Below are positions 46,646-55,961 of a stretch of 64,000 nt of DNA, piece by piece. The position numbers and the translations under genes were made by a program. The stretch covers positions 1 to 64,000 of the forward strand of contig NZ_CP024310.1 in NCBI RefSeq assembly GCF_002944405.1. The letters run 5' to 3'. The number at the start of each line of letters is the position of its first letter. The stretch's first letter is position 1. This DNA is from Sinorhizobium fredii. GTDB taxonomy: Bacteria; Pseudomonadota; Alphaproteobacteria; Rhizobiales; Rhizobiaceae. The notes beneath the pieces are model-generated. The model saw only the letters and a program-made list of their open reading frames with translations. It was not told where the DNA came from and searched no databases.

Positions 46646-46830
46646 GGGCAGGATAAGAGCCGATCAACATCCTGCTGCGATCGAACGTATTGTAAACATG
46701 ACTCAGCTCGGAATGACCTTGCCGGATCTTGCTGCCTCTGGCGCAAAGTACGACAGCTTCAGGCCGGACGCAGTCATTGGCAGTATCTGCCATCTCTCTG
46801 GCCCAAAGGGCACTCGCGTTGATCGCGATC

Positions 46831-47397
46831 CTACAAGCGGGCGAGGAAACGCTCGACACGATCCCATGTTAGTCTTGCGGCCACGGCGTCGTGGTCAGCG
46901 AGGGTGGGGTCGGTGTAGATATGGCCGGCACCGGGATAGGTGAAGATTTCGAGGGCGATCGGCGTTTCTGCCGCGGCAGCCCTCCAGGCAGCAACCTCCT
47001 CGGCCGGCTCGAAGGGGTCCGGATCGGCAAGGTGCAGCTGCAAAGGCACGCCGGTTCGGGCATTGGCGGGGAGTTCGGCGATGCTGTGCAGGAAGAGCAG
47101 TCCGGCGGTTTTGGGACGCTTTGCCCAGAGGGTTGCGGCGACGGCTGCGCCCATAGAAAATCCGCCGAGCACTGCCGTTGCCGGCAGGTCGGCGACTGCC
47201 CGTTCGGCTCGCTCGAAAAGCGTTCGCCAGCCGATCCCGTCCCTCAGGGCGACAGCCTCGCCGATCGAGCCGGCAACGCGGCCATCGTAAAGATCCGGCG
47301 TTACCACCTGGTGACCGGCCGCGGCCAGGCGCTCGGCAGCATCGCGCTCGAGCGGGCGCAGACCGTAGGCAGAATGGAAGAGGATTACGGTCGCCAT
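46831..47397 (-). CDS. Dienelactone hydrolase-like alpha/beta hydrolase
   Basis: A 188-residue alpha/beta hydrolase. FHSAYGLRPLERDAAERL opens the fold. The nucleophile elbow is AVLGGFSMGAAVAATLW (Ser near residue 94), the acid lies in LADPDPFEP, and the His in PGAGHIYTDPTLADHD. Dienelactone hydrolase-family proteins cleave lactones or esters; the GFSMG in place of GYCLG argues against a true Cys-based dienelactone hydrolase. The ATG at 47397 or one two codons earlier is possible. Confidence 0.82.
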   Translation of the reverse strand: MATVILFHSAYGLRPLERDAAERLAAAGHQVVTPDLYDGRVAGSIGEAVALRDGIGWRTLFERAERAVADLPATAVLGGFSMGAAVAATLWAKRPKTAGLLFLHSIAELPANARTGVPLQLHLADPDPFEPAEEVAAWRAAAAETPIALEIFTYPGAGHIYTDPTLADHDAVAARLTWDRVERFLARL

Positions 47398-47451
47398 TCT
47401 CATATCTCTCGTGCTGGTGGCAATGTCGGTGCAGCAAACCGGGCGGTCAGC

Positions 47452-48024
47452 CTATCGCATCAGTAGGGTCTCGCTCCAGTCCAGCGCGGCGAGGTCCTCC
47501 ACCCGCGCTTCAGCATTGTCCGCCAGGATGAATTCGTCGATCTGCGGCGGCGGAACGCTGGTGCCGGAGAGCATCGAATGGATTTGGCCGCGATGGTGCT
47601 GGCCGTGCAGGAAGACGTGCAGCAGGGTGTCGGCGACGGTCTCGGTCAGCGTCCGGTCCGGCCAAGGGATACTTATCTTCCGCGACAGTACCTCGAGGGT
47701 CAGCGTCTCGCAGAAATCGACCAGCCAGTCGTCGACCTCCGCCCGCTCGGCCGCGAATTCGGCGGGGGTGGCGCGGCTGCCGGGCGGGTTCGGCGGGCCC
47801 GCCAGATCGCCCCGCAGCGTGTCGATATAGTAGCGATCGGCATTCAGGAGGTGCACCATGGTTTCCTTCAGCGAAGGAAAGAAGGAGGTCCGCGCCGCCT
47901 CCCATTCGCCGGGCTGCAGTGCCATGCAGGCGCGGTCGAGGCGCGCATTGGCAAGGCGCGCATTGCGGGCCAGCTGGCGATAGGGCCGGCAGACGAGATC
48001 CGGTGAGAAGGTCGTTCTGTCCAT
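47452..48024 (-). CDS. DinB-family (damage-inducible/YfiT-like) protein
   Basis: A 190-residue four-helix-bundle protein. The metal-binding His residues are in KETMVHLLNADRYY (near residue 50) and HVFLHGQHHRGQIHSML (near 140). DinB-family proteins bind a divalent metal and include thiol transferases; the partner thiol is unknown. The ATG at 48024 (MDRTTFSPDLVCRPY) follows GAGG. It lies 54 bases downstream of the hydrolase gene reading frame and in the same direction. Confidence 0.8.
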   Translation of the reverse strand: MDRTTFSPDLVCRPYRQLARNARLANARLDRACMALQPGEWEAARTSFFPSLKETMVHLLNADRYYIDTLRGDLAGPPNPPGSRATPAEFAAERAEVDDWLVDFCETLTLEVLSRKISIPWPDRTLTETVADTLLHVFLHGQHHRGQIHSMLSGTSVPPPQIDEFILADNAEARVEDLAALDWSETLLMR

Positions 48025-48131
48025 GATTGCCTCGTTTTCATGCGTCGACACTTTTGTGGCGGCTGCTGCGGTCGAGGTCAACGAGAAGATGCGGGCAAGG
48101 GCTTCATGCAAGCTCAGGAGTCCGATGCGCC

Positions 48132-49181
48132 TCAGCTCTCCCGGCGCGGCTGCGCGAATTCCGGGATCTTGAAGCGGCGGCGATAGCTTCCCGGCGTCAC
48201 CCCCGTCAGCCGCTTGAAAAGACGGCGGAAGAAGGCCGGTTCCTCATAGCCCACCTGCCAGCTGATCTCGTCGACCGGGGCCTCCGTCCGCTCGAGCCGG
48301 CGCTTGGCTTCCTCGATCCTCAGCCGCTGCACATAGGAGATCGGGCTCAAGCCCGTCGCGCCGGTGAACCTGCGCTTGAAGGTGCGCTCGCTCAGCCCGG
48401 TGAGGCGGATCATCTCTTCCAGCGGATTGGCGACCGGGAAATGCGTGGCAAGCCAATCCTGCGCGGCGCTGATGGCGAGATCGTGATGGTCCTTGCGTCC
48501 CTCGAAGGTCATATAGGGGGCGAGCCCGTCTTGGTGCCATTGCAGCGCGAAGAGCCGCGCAACGGCCTGCGCTGCGGTCGCGCCGGCATGGCGGGCGATC
48601 AGATAGAGTACCAGATCGTGCCAGGTCATCGAGGCGCCCGAGCTGATCAGTTCCTCGCGTTTGCCGGAGACGACCAGCACCTGTTCGGGCCGAATCGGCA
48701 CCCTGGGAAAGGCAGACTCGAAGGCGCGTGCGTAGCCGAAATGCACCGTTGCGTCGACGCCGTCGAAGAGCCCGGTTTCGGCGAGCAGAAAGATGCCGGA
48801 GCAGGCGGAGCAGAGAAGCGCGCCGCGCCGGTGCATCGCCTGGAGCCAGTCGACCAGCTCTGTGTGCAGGCCCTTTTTCCAGCCTTCCGGTCCGAGCAGG
48901 ACCGAGGGGACAATGACGATATCAGTCGCCACGAGCGAGGCGACGCTGCGCTGGACGGAAATCGGCACGTGGCTGGCGAGCTGCAGCGGTCCCTGCTCCA
49001 GTCCGACGATCTCGACCCGGAAGGGCGGCGGGTCGAGCGGTGCATGGCCGAGCGGCGCCATCACAGCGAAGGCGTTCATAACGTCAAAGATGCCGGTCAG
49101 CGTCGAGACCACCGCCTCGGGGATGGCGACGAGGCTGACGTGGATGGGCTGCGTGCCGGTCTCGGCTCTCTGGCCTGGCAT
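48132..49181 (-). CDS. GlxA-family regulator: DJ-1/PfpI domain plus AraC helix-turn-helix
   Basis: A 349-residue regulator. Residues about 12-190 are a DJ-1/PfpI-like domain (LLCSACSGIFLLAETGLFDG carries the elbow Cys); residues about 240-335 hold two AraC helix-turn-helix motifs (MIRLTGLSERTFKRRFTGAT, ISWQVGYEEPAFFRRLFKRL). GlxA-type regulators sense small metabolites and often control nearby degradation genes. It is followed 108 bases downstream, in the same direction, by the DinB-like gene and is divergent from the methyltransferase gene (157-base gap), either of which could be its target. Confidence 0.85.
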   Translation of the reverse strand: MPGQRAETGTQPIHVSLVAIPEAVVSTLTGIFDVMNAFAVMAPLGHAPLDPPPFRVEIVGLEQGPLQLASHVPISVQRSVASLVATDIVIVPSVLLGPEGWKKGLHTELVDWLQAMHRRGALLCSACSGIFLLAETGLFDGVDATVHFGYARAFESAFPRVPIRPEQVLVVSGKREELISSGASMTWHDLVLYLIARHAGATAAQAVARLFALQWHQDGLAPYMTFEGRKDHHDLAISAAQDWLATHFPVANPLEEMIRLTGLSERTFKRRFTGATGLSPISYVQRLRIEEAKRRLERTEAPVDEISWQVGYEEPAFFRRLFKRLTGVTPGSYRRRFKIPEFAQPRRES

Positions 49182-49337
49182 CTCGAATTCCCCGGTTGGT
49201 TAACGACGACGCGCAAACAGACGGCCTGTGGCGCAAACGGCCCGATTGTGGACCGATCGGCTCTGCCGCTCAACCGCGATTGCTGCGATCCTCGACCATC
49301 GCCGAAATTCATCGGCGCCCATGGAGGAGAGACGAAT

Positions 49338-50414
49338 ATGCAACAGACCCGGAAAGGAAGCGTGGACGCCGCCAAGCTCGACGCGTTCGTCGCCCGCGCG
49401 ATCGGCGACCTCTCGGCTGGCTATGGCGGCGTGATGGTGAGTCTCGGCCACCGGCTCGGCCTATACAAGGCGATGGCGGAAGCCGGCCCGCTCACCTCGC
49501 GGGAGCTCGCGGGCCGCGCCGGCTGCGCCGAGCGCTATGTGCGCGAATGGCTGGGCTCGCAGCTTGCCGGCGGCTATGTCGGCTATCATGCGGTGAGTGA
49601 TACCTATGAGCTGGCGCCGGAGCAGGCGCTTGTGCTGGCCGACGAGGACAGTCCCTACTTCATCCCGAACGCCTGGGCGGTGCCAGCGTCCATGTGGACG
49701 GACGAGGAGAAGGCGCTCGAGGCCTTCCGAACCGGCAGGGGCATTGCCTGGGGCGACCATGACGGGAAGCTCTTCTGCGGGGTCGCGGCCTTCTACCGCA
49801 ATGCCTACAAGGCGAGCCTGGTTTCCGAATGGCTGCCGGCGCTCGACGGCGTCGTCGAGAAGCTCAAAGCCGGCGCACGCGTCGCCGATGTTGGCTGCGG
49901 CCACGGCCACTCGACGGTGCTGATGGCCGAGGCGTTCCCGGCCTCCGAGTTCCGCGGTTTCGACAACCACCTGGATTCGGTGGCGGAGGCCTGGAAGATC
50001 GCGGCGTTGGCAGGCGTTGCCGAGCGGACAAGCTTTGCGACCGCCTGCGCCGACGATTACCCGGCTACCGGCTACGATCTCATCTGCTTCTTTGATTGCC
50101 TGCACGATATGGGCGATCCGGTCGCCGCGGCCTCGCATGCCGCGAAAGCCATCGCACCGGGCGGCACCGTGATGCTGGTCGAGCCCTTCGCCAAGGACCG
50201 GGTCGAGGACAATGTCTCGCCGGTGGCGCGAATCTACTATGCCGCCTCGACGACGATCTGCTGCGCCCATGCGATCGCCGACGGCGGCCGCCTGGTGCTC
50301 GGCGCCCAGGCCGGCGAAGCGCGCCTTGAGGACGTGTTCCGCAAGGCCGGCTTCAGCCGCTTCAGGCGCGCGCTGGAAACGCCGTTCAACCTGATCCTTG
50401 AGGCGCGTCTCTAG
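49338..50414 (+). CDS. SAM-dependent methyltransferase with N-terminal winged helix
   Basis: A 358-residue protein; GGAGG stands 11 bases before the ATG. Residues about 35-85 look like the winged-helix dimerisation domain (LGLYKAMAEAGPLTSRELAG), and the SAM-binding motif is ARVADVGCGHGHSTVLMAEA (near residue 180). The layout resembles Rv2258c-type methyltransferases; the methyl acceptor is unknown. A 9-bp hairpin follows the stop. Confidence 0.82.
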   Translation: MQQTRKGSVDAAKLDAFVARAIGDLSAGYGGVMVSLGHRLGLYKAMAEAGPLTSRELAGRAGCAERYVREWLGSQLAGGYVGYHAVSDTYELAPEQALVLADEDSPYFIPNAWAVPASMWTDEEKALEAFRTGRGIAWGDHDGKLFCGVAAFYRNAYKASLVSEWLPALDGVVEKLKAGARVADVGCGHGHSTVLMAEAFPASEFRGFDNHLDSVAEAWKIAALAGVAERTSFATACADDYPATGYDLICFFDCLHDMGDPVAAASHAAKAIAPGGTVMLVEPFAKDRVEDNVSPVARIYYAASTTICCAHAIADGGRLVLGAQAGEARLEDVFRKAGFSRFRRALETPFNLILEARL

Positions 50415-50449
50415 AGCGGCGTGCTCCGTGATCCATCAACCTGAATATC

Positions 50450-50470
50450 CGGGCAGTACCTTACTGCCCG
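50450..50470 (+). terminator. Hairpin CGGGCAGTA-CCT-TACTGCCCG
   Basis: A perfect 9-bp stem with a 3-base loop, 36 bases after the methyltransferase stop and 70 before the next gene. No long T-run follows. Confidence 0.55.
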
Positions 50471-50540
50471 AAACAATCGTTGCCGAGCTCGATTACAGAT
50501 TGCAGGTATAAAGAGAACGAACCGCAGCTGGACGTGCGCC

Positions 50541-51644
50541 ATGACGAAAAGCCCTGAGACAAAACCGACGATGATTGAGCCGCGCAAGGGCACGCCAAGC
50601 CCGAGGCTCATGGAGAGCGAATTTCGCCGCCGCTTTCTCAACCGGTTCCAGGACAAGGCCTTCGACGCGCTTCGCCCGGAACTGGACAGGATCGCTGCCG
50701 CGGCATGGGATGCCCACGAGCATCAGCGAAAGGCGCCGCGTACCCGCAAGGCCGGAGCCGCCTTCAAGGATCCGAACTACGAACTGTCGGTCGATTGGCT
50801 CGCCGCGCGCGATGCGATACATGCGGCGCAGATGCGCCACGACGACCCGGACGGGCCGGCGCGTATCCTGTTGATCAGCGGCTCGTCGCGCAGCGAGCAC
50901 ACCTGTCCGGGCGAGATGTCGAAGTCCTATAGACTGACGCGGATCGCGCAGGACGCGTTGGACCGAACGGACGGGGTGAAGACGACCGTTCTCGAACTGC
51001 ATCGCCTCGCTTCCGAATATGGTCGCGTGATTCATCCGTGCAAGGCCTGCTTTTCCACCTCGCCGGCTCTGTGCCATTGGCCGTGTTCCTGCTACCCCAA
51101 CTATTCGCTCGGCCAGGTCGACGACTGGATGAACGAGATCTATCCGATGTGGGTCGAGGCGCATGGCATCATGATCGTCACGCCGGTCAACTGGTATCAG
51201 GTGAGCTCCCCGATCAAGCTGATGATGGACCGGCTCGTCTGCGCCGATGGCGGCAATGCCGATCCGACCTTGACGAAGGGCAAGGATGCTGCACTTGCCA
51301 AGGCACTCGAACTCGAGGGCTGGAGCTATCCGCGGCATCTTGCCGGGCGGCTCTTTTCCGTCATCGTGCATGGAGACGTGGAAGGGGTCGAGAACGTTCG
51401 GCGCAGCCTGTCGGACTGGCTCTGCTACATGCATCTCGAACCGGCTGGCGCCTTGGCGGAACTGGATCGCTATATCGGCTATTGGAAGCCCTATGCGCTG
51501 AGCCATGCGGAGCTCGATGCCGACGAGGCGGTGCAGGAAGAGGTCCGCAACGCGGCGCGGACTCTCTTGGAGGCAGTGATGCTCAAGCGAAACGGACAGT
51601 GGGTCTCTGCCGGCAAGGAGCTCTCGCAGCCACGCCAGAAGTGA
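50541..51644 (+). CDS. Flavodoxin-like NAD(P)H-dependent FMN reductase
   Basis: A 367-residue protein. The N-terminal 100 residues are extra; the flavodoxin-like fold starts at ARILLISGSSRSEHTCPGEM (near residue 108), with the FMN loop SGSSRSEHT, and continues through GIMIVTPVNWYQVSSPIKLM (near 210). Several Cys residues cluster in CKACFSTSPALCHWPCSC (near 178), which is unusual and may bind metal. Reduces flavins, quinones or an unknown substrate with NAD(P)H. Confidence 0.78.
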   Translation: MTKSPETKPTMIEPRKGTPSPRLMESEFRRRFLNRFQDKAFDALRPELDRIAAAAWDAHEHQRKAPRTRKAGAAFKDPNYELSVDWLAARDAIHAAQMRHDDPDGPARILLISGSSRSEHTCPGEMSKSYRLTRIAQDALDRTDGVKTTVLELHRLASEYGRVIHPCKACFSTSPALCHWPCSCYPNYSLGQVDDWMNEIYPMWVEAHGIMIVTPVNWYQVSSPIKLMMDRLVCADGGNADPTLTKGKDAALAKALELEGWSYPRHLAGRLFSVIVHGDVEGVENVRRSLSDWLCYMHLEPAGALAELDRYIGYWKPYALSHAELDADEAVQEEVRNAARTLLEAVMLKRNGQWVSAGKELSQPRQK

Positions 51645-51698
51645 TCGAAGCTCACGGCAAGCGATGCCCGTAAACCACGGTCGAGGCGGTGGACAAGC

Positions 51699-52571
51699 TC
51701 ATAGCGCGGAGAGGGCGGCGATGTTCTTCCGATGCACGGCCTCATAGGGCTCGAAATACGAGACGGCCCCCGTTGCCAGGTCCTCGGCGATAAAGTCCTT
51801 GAGGGATGCGGCTCGGCCCTGTTTGACCGCCTGCATCAACTGCTCGAGGTAGCACCGGTTGGCGTCGATGAGCCACGCTTCATATCCGCCTGCCGCGATC
51901 CGATCCGGATCGCCGTGGTTCGGCAGGATGCGATTGATCGGCCAGGTCGCCAGGCGCGCGAGCTCGCGAATGTGTTTCTCGGTGTTCTCCGCTTCGGAAA
52001 CATAGGTGACGGTGTCTTCGAGCGTATCGCCGGCCAGAAGAATTTTCTCGTCCGGCAACCAGAGGATGGTCCCGTCGGCGCTGTGGATGTCGAAATGGTG
52101 GAGCTCGACCCGGCGACTTCCGACCTCAAGGTCCAGCCTCGTTTCAAAGAGACGATTGGGCATGACGAGCGGGCTGATGGGCGGGACGCGTGTGGCGAGT
52201 TGATCGCGATTGGCATGAAGCAGATGGGCGGTCAGCTTCAGCGCGATGATTTCGCAATCGGCAAAGACCGCATTGCCGGCGACATGGTCATTGTGCCAAT
52301 GGCTGAGGACGACCCGGATGGTCCTTGCGCCGAGCCCCTCGAGATGGCGCCTGATGGCTTGCGCATGGGCAAGCGAGATATGCGTGTCGTAGACGATCGC
52401 CTCGCCTGCATTAAAGACCGCATAGGAGGCGACCCCCAAGCCGTAGGCACCGTCATCGAGCCAATTCGGCTCCGCGCCATGAAGTCTCCGCCCCTCGATG
52501 CGGCCGTCGTAGTAGGCAAAGACGCCGTGATGCGGTTCAAGGATTCTCAGTGTCGAGGTCATGTCTGGCAT
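51699..52571 (-). CDS. Metallo-beta-lactamase fold hydrolase
   Basis: A 290-residue protein with the zinc motif VLSHWHNDHVAGNAVF (near residue 90), a following LAGDTLEDTVTY (Asp ligand near 175) and LPNHGDPDRI (His near 217). This set fits hydrolases of the glyoxalase II/MBL superfamily acting on thioesters, lactones or phosphodiesters. No signal peptide, so cytosolic. A single gene; no ligand can be named. Confidence 0.8.
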   Translation of the reverse strand: MPDMTSTLRILEPHHGVFAYYDGRIEGRRLHGAEPNWLDDGAYGLGVASYAVFNAGEAIVYDTHISLAHAQAIRRHLEGLGARTIRVVLSHWHNDHVAGNAVFADCEIIALKLTAHLLHANRDQLATRVPPISPLVMPNRLFETRLDLEVGSRRVELHHFDIHSADGTILWLPDEKILLAGDTLEDTVTYVSEAENTEKHIRELARLATWPINRILPNHGDPDRIAAGGYEAWLIDANRCYLEQLMQAVKQGRAASLKDFIAEDLATGAVSYFEPYEAVHRKNIAALSAL

Positions 52572-52821
52572 GCGAGGCTCTCGAGCAAATTGGCTTCAAT
52601 CTCTGCCGCGGCGGTCGGCGGCTCGGCAGCGCAGAACTATCACATCCTGACCGCCGCTCACATCGGTTTGCGCATGATTTGGCTCTAGCCCTGCGCGGCC
52701 GGAATTAGGAAACTCGCGATTCGTTGTGGTGCCATAAATCATTGAAAGGTTGTATTTTTGCCAATTCATTAACAAATCCCTACATTCCTGCGTCTTTCGG
52801 GATCGGCCGGCTGTTGTCGGC

Positions 52822-53064
52822 AGGCGAACCGCAGCCAGCAGGAGTTTGCGATGGCTGGAAGAGGGCCGGGCGAGGGGACTGCTCGACATCGGCGAGCCGC
52901 TGCCCACCGCGCGCATCTTCATGGACCTGATCTTCGGCGCCGCGGCGCTCGAGACCGGCCAGGGACCCGAATGGCCGGGCTGACCGGAATGGCCGGGCTT
53001 CATGCGCAGCTGCATCCGCCTGATCGTCAACGGCATTGCGCAGGGGCCCGCGCAAGGCGATTGA
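52822..53064 (+). pseudogene. C-terminal remnant of a TetR-family regulator
   Basis: The frame reads LEEGRARGLLDIGEPLPTAR, then IFMDLIFGAAALETGQGPEW, and after a stop at 52981-52983 resumes FMRSCIRLIVNGIAQGPARQ to a stop at 53064. This resembles the last part of TetR regulators (the ARIFMDLIFG helix and RLIVNGIA end). A tandem repeat of GGAATGGCCGGGCT around 52968-53000 brings in the stop. No helix-turn-helix is left upstream, where the sequence is AT-rich. A decayed gene. Confidence 0.55.
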
Positions 53065-53081
53065 TCGTCTTCTGCGGATCG

Positions 53082-53336
53082 TCAGGTCATCCTGCGAACC
53101 ACCCAGAGAGACCGGCCCGCATGGGCTATACCCGAGACGAGCCGCAGGCGAGGGTCGTCCTTGAGCCGCTCGGCCTCGGCCGCATCGAGAAGCAGCGCCT
53201 GCCGATCGGTCTCGTTAGCGTTCGGCGTAATCCAGCAGCGCCGTTCCTCGCAGCAGAGGCCTGCTTCCGGATGCTCCTGCAGGTATTCGATCGCGTATCC
53301 GGCCTCGACTTTTTGCAGTTCCGCGTCGATCGACAT
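53082..53336 (-). CDS. Hypothetical protein, 84 residues
   Basis: The ATG at 53336 (MSIDAELQKVEAGYAIEYLQ) has GGAGGAAGG just upstream. It holds one vicinal Cys pair and a third Cys (AGLCCEERRCWITP, near residues 24-37), possibly a metal site. It ends IAHAGRSLWVVRRMT. The longer frame to 53483 has no family sense. No function known; it is divergent from the cobalamin riboswitch region. Confidence 0.6.
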   Translation of the reverse strand: MSIDAELQKVEAGYAIEYLQEHPEAGLCCEERRCWITPNANETDRQALLLDAAEAERLKDDPRLRLVSGIAHAGRSLWVVRRMT

Positions 53337-53502
53337 CGTCCTTCCTCCCGACCTGAAATCGCTCGGGATTATACCTGATTGTGGCGGCCCAGGGAGCGGC
53401 GGCCTCGGCATCGGGGTCCGCACTGTGTGGAGGCATCGCCGAAATGTTGGTAGGCAGCACTGGCCTTGACCAGTCATGATCAACGAATTAAGGAAGCCAG
53501 CG

Positions 53503-53704
53503 ACGGTTCCCCTACGATGAAGCGAAGGGGATTAATAGGGAACACGGTGCGGACGACCCAACAGGGACCAAGACCGTGGCTGCCCCCGCAACTGTAAGCG
53601 GATTGCCGCCCATCCTCGTGACGCGAGAAGCGTCATGCCACTGCGAAATTGTCGCGGGAAGGCAGGTGGACGGCAGATATCCGCAAGCCAGGAGACCTGC
53701 CGTC
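53503..53704 (+). promoter_or_regulatory. Cobalamin (B12) riboswitch
   Basis: The leader shows the conserved parts in order: the P2-P3 stretch with GGTTCCCC...GGGGATTAATAGGGAAC, the junction CCCCCGCAACTGTAAGCGG, a variable arm, and the B12 box GCAAGCCAGGAGACCTGCC (53683-53701). Adenosylcobalamin or hydroxocobalamin binding normally turns the downstream gene down. About 200 more bases separate it from the ABC binding-protein start, enough for an expression platform. Confidence 0.93.
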
Positions 53705-53904
53705 ATGCGTTCACTCCAATCACGGGCGGGGATGCCCGGAACAGGACACAGCATGACCTCTCCTTGCGCCGACCCGCGCCTTGCCTCTGGTCTTTCCCGT
53801 TCCGCGACGCCGCCGAACTGTCGGCAGGCGGGCTGACTCCGTCCGTTCGCGCCGCGACCGGCCGCATCCTTTCGGCCGTTTCATCGAATCCGGGAAATAG
53901 GCTT

Positions 53905-54936
53905 ATGAAAATCCTGTTTGCGAAATCGAAACACGGCATCCTGTGCGCAGCCGCCGTTCTTATGGCTATCGGCATGGAGGCGAAAGCCGCCGAAACCAGC
54001 TATCCGCTGATGCTCACCAATTGCGGCCGTCAGGTCACGTTTCAGAAGGCGCCCGAACGGGCCGTCTCGATCGGCCAGAGCAGCACCGAAATCCTTTACC
54101 TGCTCGGCCTCCAGGATCGGATGGTCGGCACCGCCGTTTGGATCGGGCCGGTCATCAAGGGCTACGAGGAGGTGAATGCCAAGGTCGAACGGCTCGCCGA
54201 CAACGATCCGAGCTTCGAAAGCGTCGTCGCCAAGAAGCCGGATCTTGTGACCGCGCAGTTCCAGTGGCATGTCGGCCCGGAGGGCATCGTCGCCAAGCCG
54301 GAGCAGTTCGAGGAGCTCGGAATACCGGTCTATACGTCGCCGGCCGATTGCATCGGCAAGGACAATACCGGCGGCGGCGACGGCGTTCGCCATTCGGTGT
54401 TCACGATGGACCTGATCTATCAGGAAATCACCGAACTCGCGCAGATCTTCAACGTCCAGGAGCGCGGCGAGACGCTGGTTGCCGAACTGAAGACGCGTGA
54501 GGAAGCGGCGAAGAAGAAGATCGCTTCGGCGGACGGCAAGCTTTCCGCAGTGTTCTGGTTCTCGAGCGCCGAGCTCGACATCGATCCCTATGTCGCCGGC
54601 AAGAATGGCGCGCCGGGTTACATCATGCGCTCGCTCGGCATCAGGAATGTCATCGACAGCGAAGAGGAATGGCCGACGGTGGGGTGGGAAACCATCGCCA
54701 AGTCCGGCCCGACGCTGATCGTCGCGGGCAAGATGCAGCGCCGTCGTTTCCCCGCCGACGACGTCGCCGTCAAGCACAAGTTCCTCGAGTCCGATCCGGT
54801 CTCGAGCCTGATGCCTGCGGTGAAGGACGGCCATGTGGTCGAGATGGACGCCCAGGCGATGAACCCGACGATCCGGACCATCGAGGGCATCGAGGTGCTT
54901 GCCGATGCCGTCGAGAAATCCGGCCTGAACAAGTGA
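53905..54936 (+). CDS. ABC transporter binding protein under B12 control (BtuF/FecB-like)
   Basis: A 343-residue periplasmic protein with a signal peptide (KHGILCAAAVLMAIGMEAKA) and the type III fold: ERAVSIGQSSTEILYLLGLQ, DNDPSFESVVAKKPDLVTAQ, and ELAQIFNVQERGETLVAELK. Two Cys residues (LTNCGRQV, ADCIGKD) may form a disulfide. The riboswitch points to a corrinoid or a cobalt compound as ligand. An alternative to test is the binding-protein subfamily annotated in some genomes as F420-0 transport; I cannot exclude it. First gene of a four-gene coupled operon. Confidence 0.85.
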   Translation: MKILFAKSKHGILCAAAVLMAIGMEAKAAETSYPLMLTNCGRQVTFQKAPERAVSIGQSSTEILYLLGLQDRMVGTAVWIGPVIKGYEEVNAKVERLADNDPSFESVVAKKPDLVTAQFQWHVGPEGIVAKPEQFEELGIPVYTSPADCIGKDNTGGGDGVRHSVFTMDLIYQEITELAQIFNVQERGETLVAELKTREEAAKKKIASADGKLSAVFWFSSAELDIDPYVAGKNGAPGYIMRSLGIRNVIDSEEEWPTVGWETIAKSGPTLIVAGKMQRRRFPADDVAVKHKFLESDPVSSLMPAVKDGHVVEMDAQAMNPTIRTIEGIEVLADAVEKSGLNK

Positions 54937-55961
54937 TCGGCAGCGCACCATCCCTGTCCCGGACGAGCGCCAGCCTGCTGGCGCTCGTCGTGCTGTTCGT
55001 CGCGCTCTGGCTGGGTGCGGCGATCGGCGAGACGGCCATACCCATGAGCGTGGTGGCCAAGACGGTCGCCAACCGCCTGTGGGATGCCGGCTACGGCGTC
55101 GATGCGCTCGACGAGGGCATCATCTGGAACTACCGGGTGAGCCGCGCCATCGCTGCTGCCAGCTGCGGTGCGGCGCTGGCGCTTTCCGGCGTCGTGCTGC
55201 AGTCGCTGCTGCGCAATCCGCTGGCCGACCCCTATATCCTCGGCATCTCCGCGGGCGCATCGACCGGCGCTGTCGGCGTCGCCGTCCTCGGCATCGGCGC
55301 CGGGCTGTTGACGCTGCCGGTCGGCGCCTTCGGCGGGGCGCTACTTGCCTTCGGGCTCGTCAGCCTGCTGGCGGTGCGGGCGGGCAGGGGTCATGGCGCG
55401 ATCGTTCTGGCCGGCGTCGCCGGCTCGCAGCTCTTCAACGCGCTCACTTCCTTGATCGTCACCAAGGCGGCGAATGCGGAACAGGCGCGGGCAATCATGT
55501 TCCGGCTGCTCGGCAATCTCTCCGGCGTCCGCTGGCCGGATGTCTGGCTCGCAGTGCCTGTTGCCCTGGTCGGCCTCATTGTCTGTCTCTGGCACGCACG
55601 CGCCCTCGACGCATTCACCTTCGGCTCCGAATCCGCCGCCTCGCTCGGCATCCCGGTGCGCCGGGTCTATGCCGTGCTGATCGGCGTATCGGCGATGATG
55701 ACGGCGACCATGGTCAGCATGGTCGGGTCGATCGGCTTCGTCGGCCTCGTCATCCCCCATATCGCCCGTATGATCGTCGGCGTCCGGCACGGATTGCTGC
55801 TGCCGGTCTCCGCCTTGGTGGGAGCGGTGTTCATGATCGCCGCCGACATCGTGTCGCGCATCATCATTCCCGGGCAGGTGCTGCCGATCGGCGTCGTCAC
55901 CGCGCTGGTCGGCGCGCCCGCCTTCGCTGCCATCCTCAGCCAGCGCAGGACGGTTCGATGA
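54933..55961 (+). CDS. FecCD/BtuC-family ABC permease
   Basis: A 342-residue membrane protein with about ten hydrophobic segments. A GTG start at 54933 overlaps the binding-protein stop (GTGA). Family motifs are LALSGVVLQSLLRNPLADPY (near residue 78), PYILGISAGASTGAV, GNLSGVRWPDVW and GSIGFVGLVIPHIARMIVGV (near 265). It forms the homodimeric channel of a corrinoid/siderophore-type importer. Confidence 0.9.
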   Translation: MIGSAPSLSRTSASLLALVVLFVALWLGAAIGETAIPMSVVAKTVANRLWDAGYGVDALDEGIIWNYRVSRAIAAASCGAALALSGVVLQSLLRNPLADPYILGISAGASTGAVGVAVLGIGAGLLTLPVGAFGGALLAFGLVSLLAVRAGRGHGAIVLAGVAGSQLFNALTSLIVTKAANAEQARAIMFRLLGNLSGVRWPDVWLAVPVALVGLIVCLWHARALDAFTFGSESAASLGIPVRRVYAVLIGVSAMMTATMVSMVGSIGFVGLVIPHIARMIVGVRHGLLLPVSALVGAVFMIAADIVSRIIIPGQVLPIGVVTALVGAPAFAAILSQRRTVR

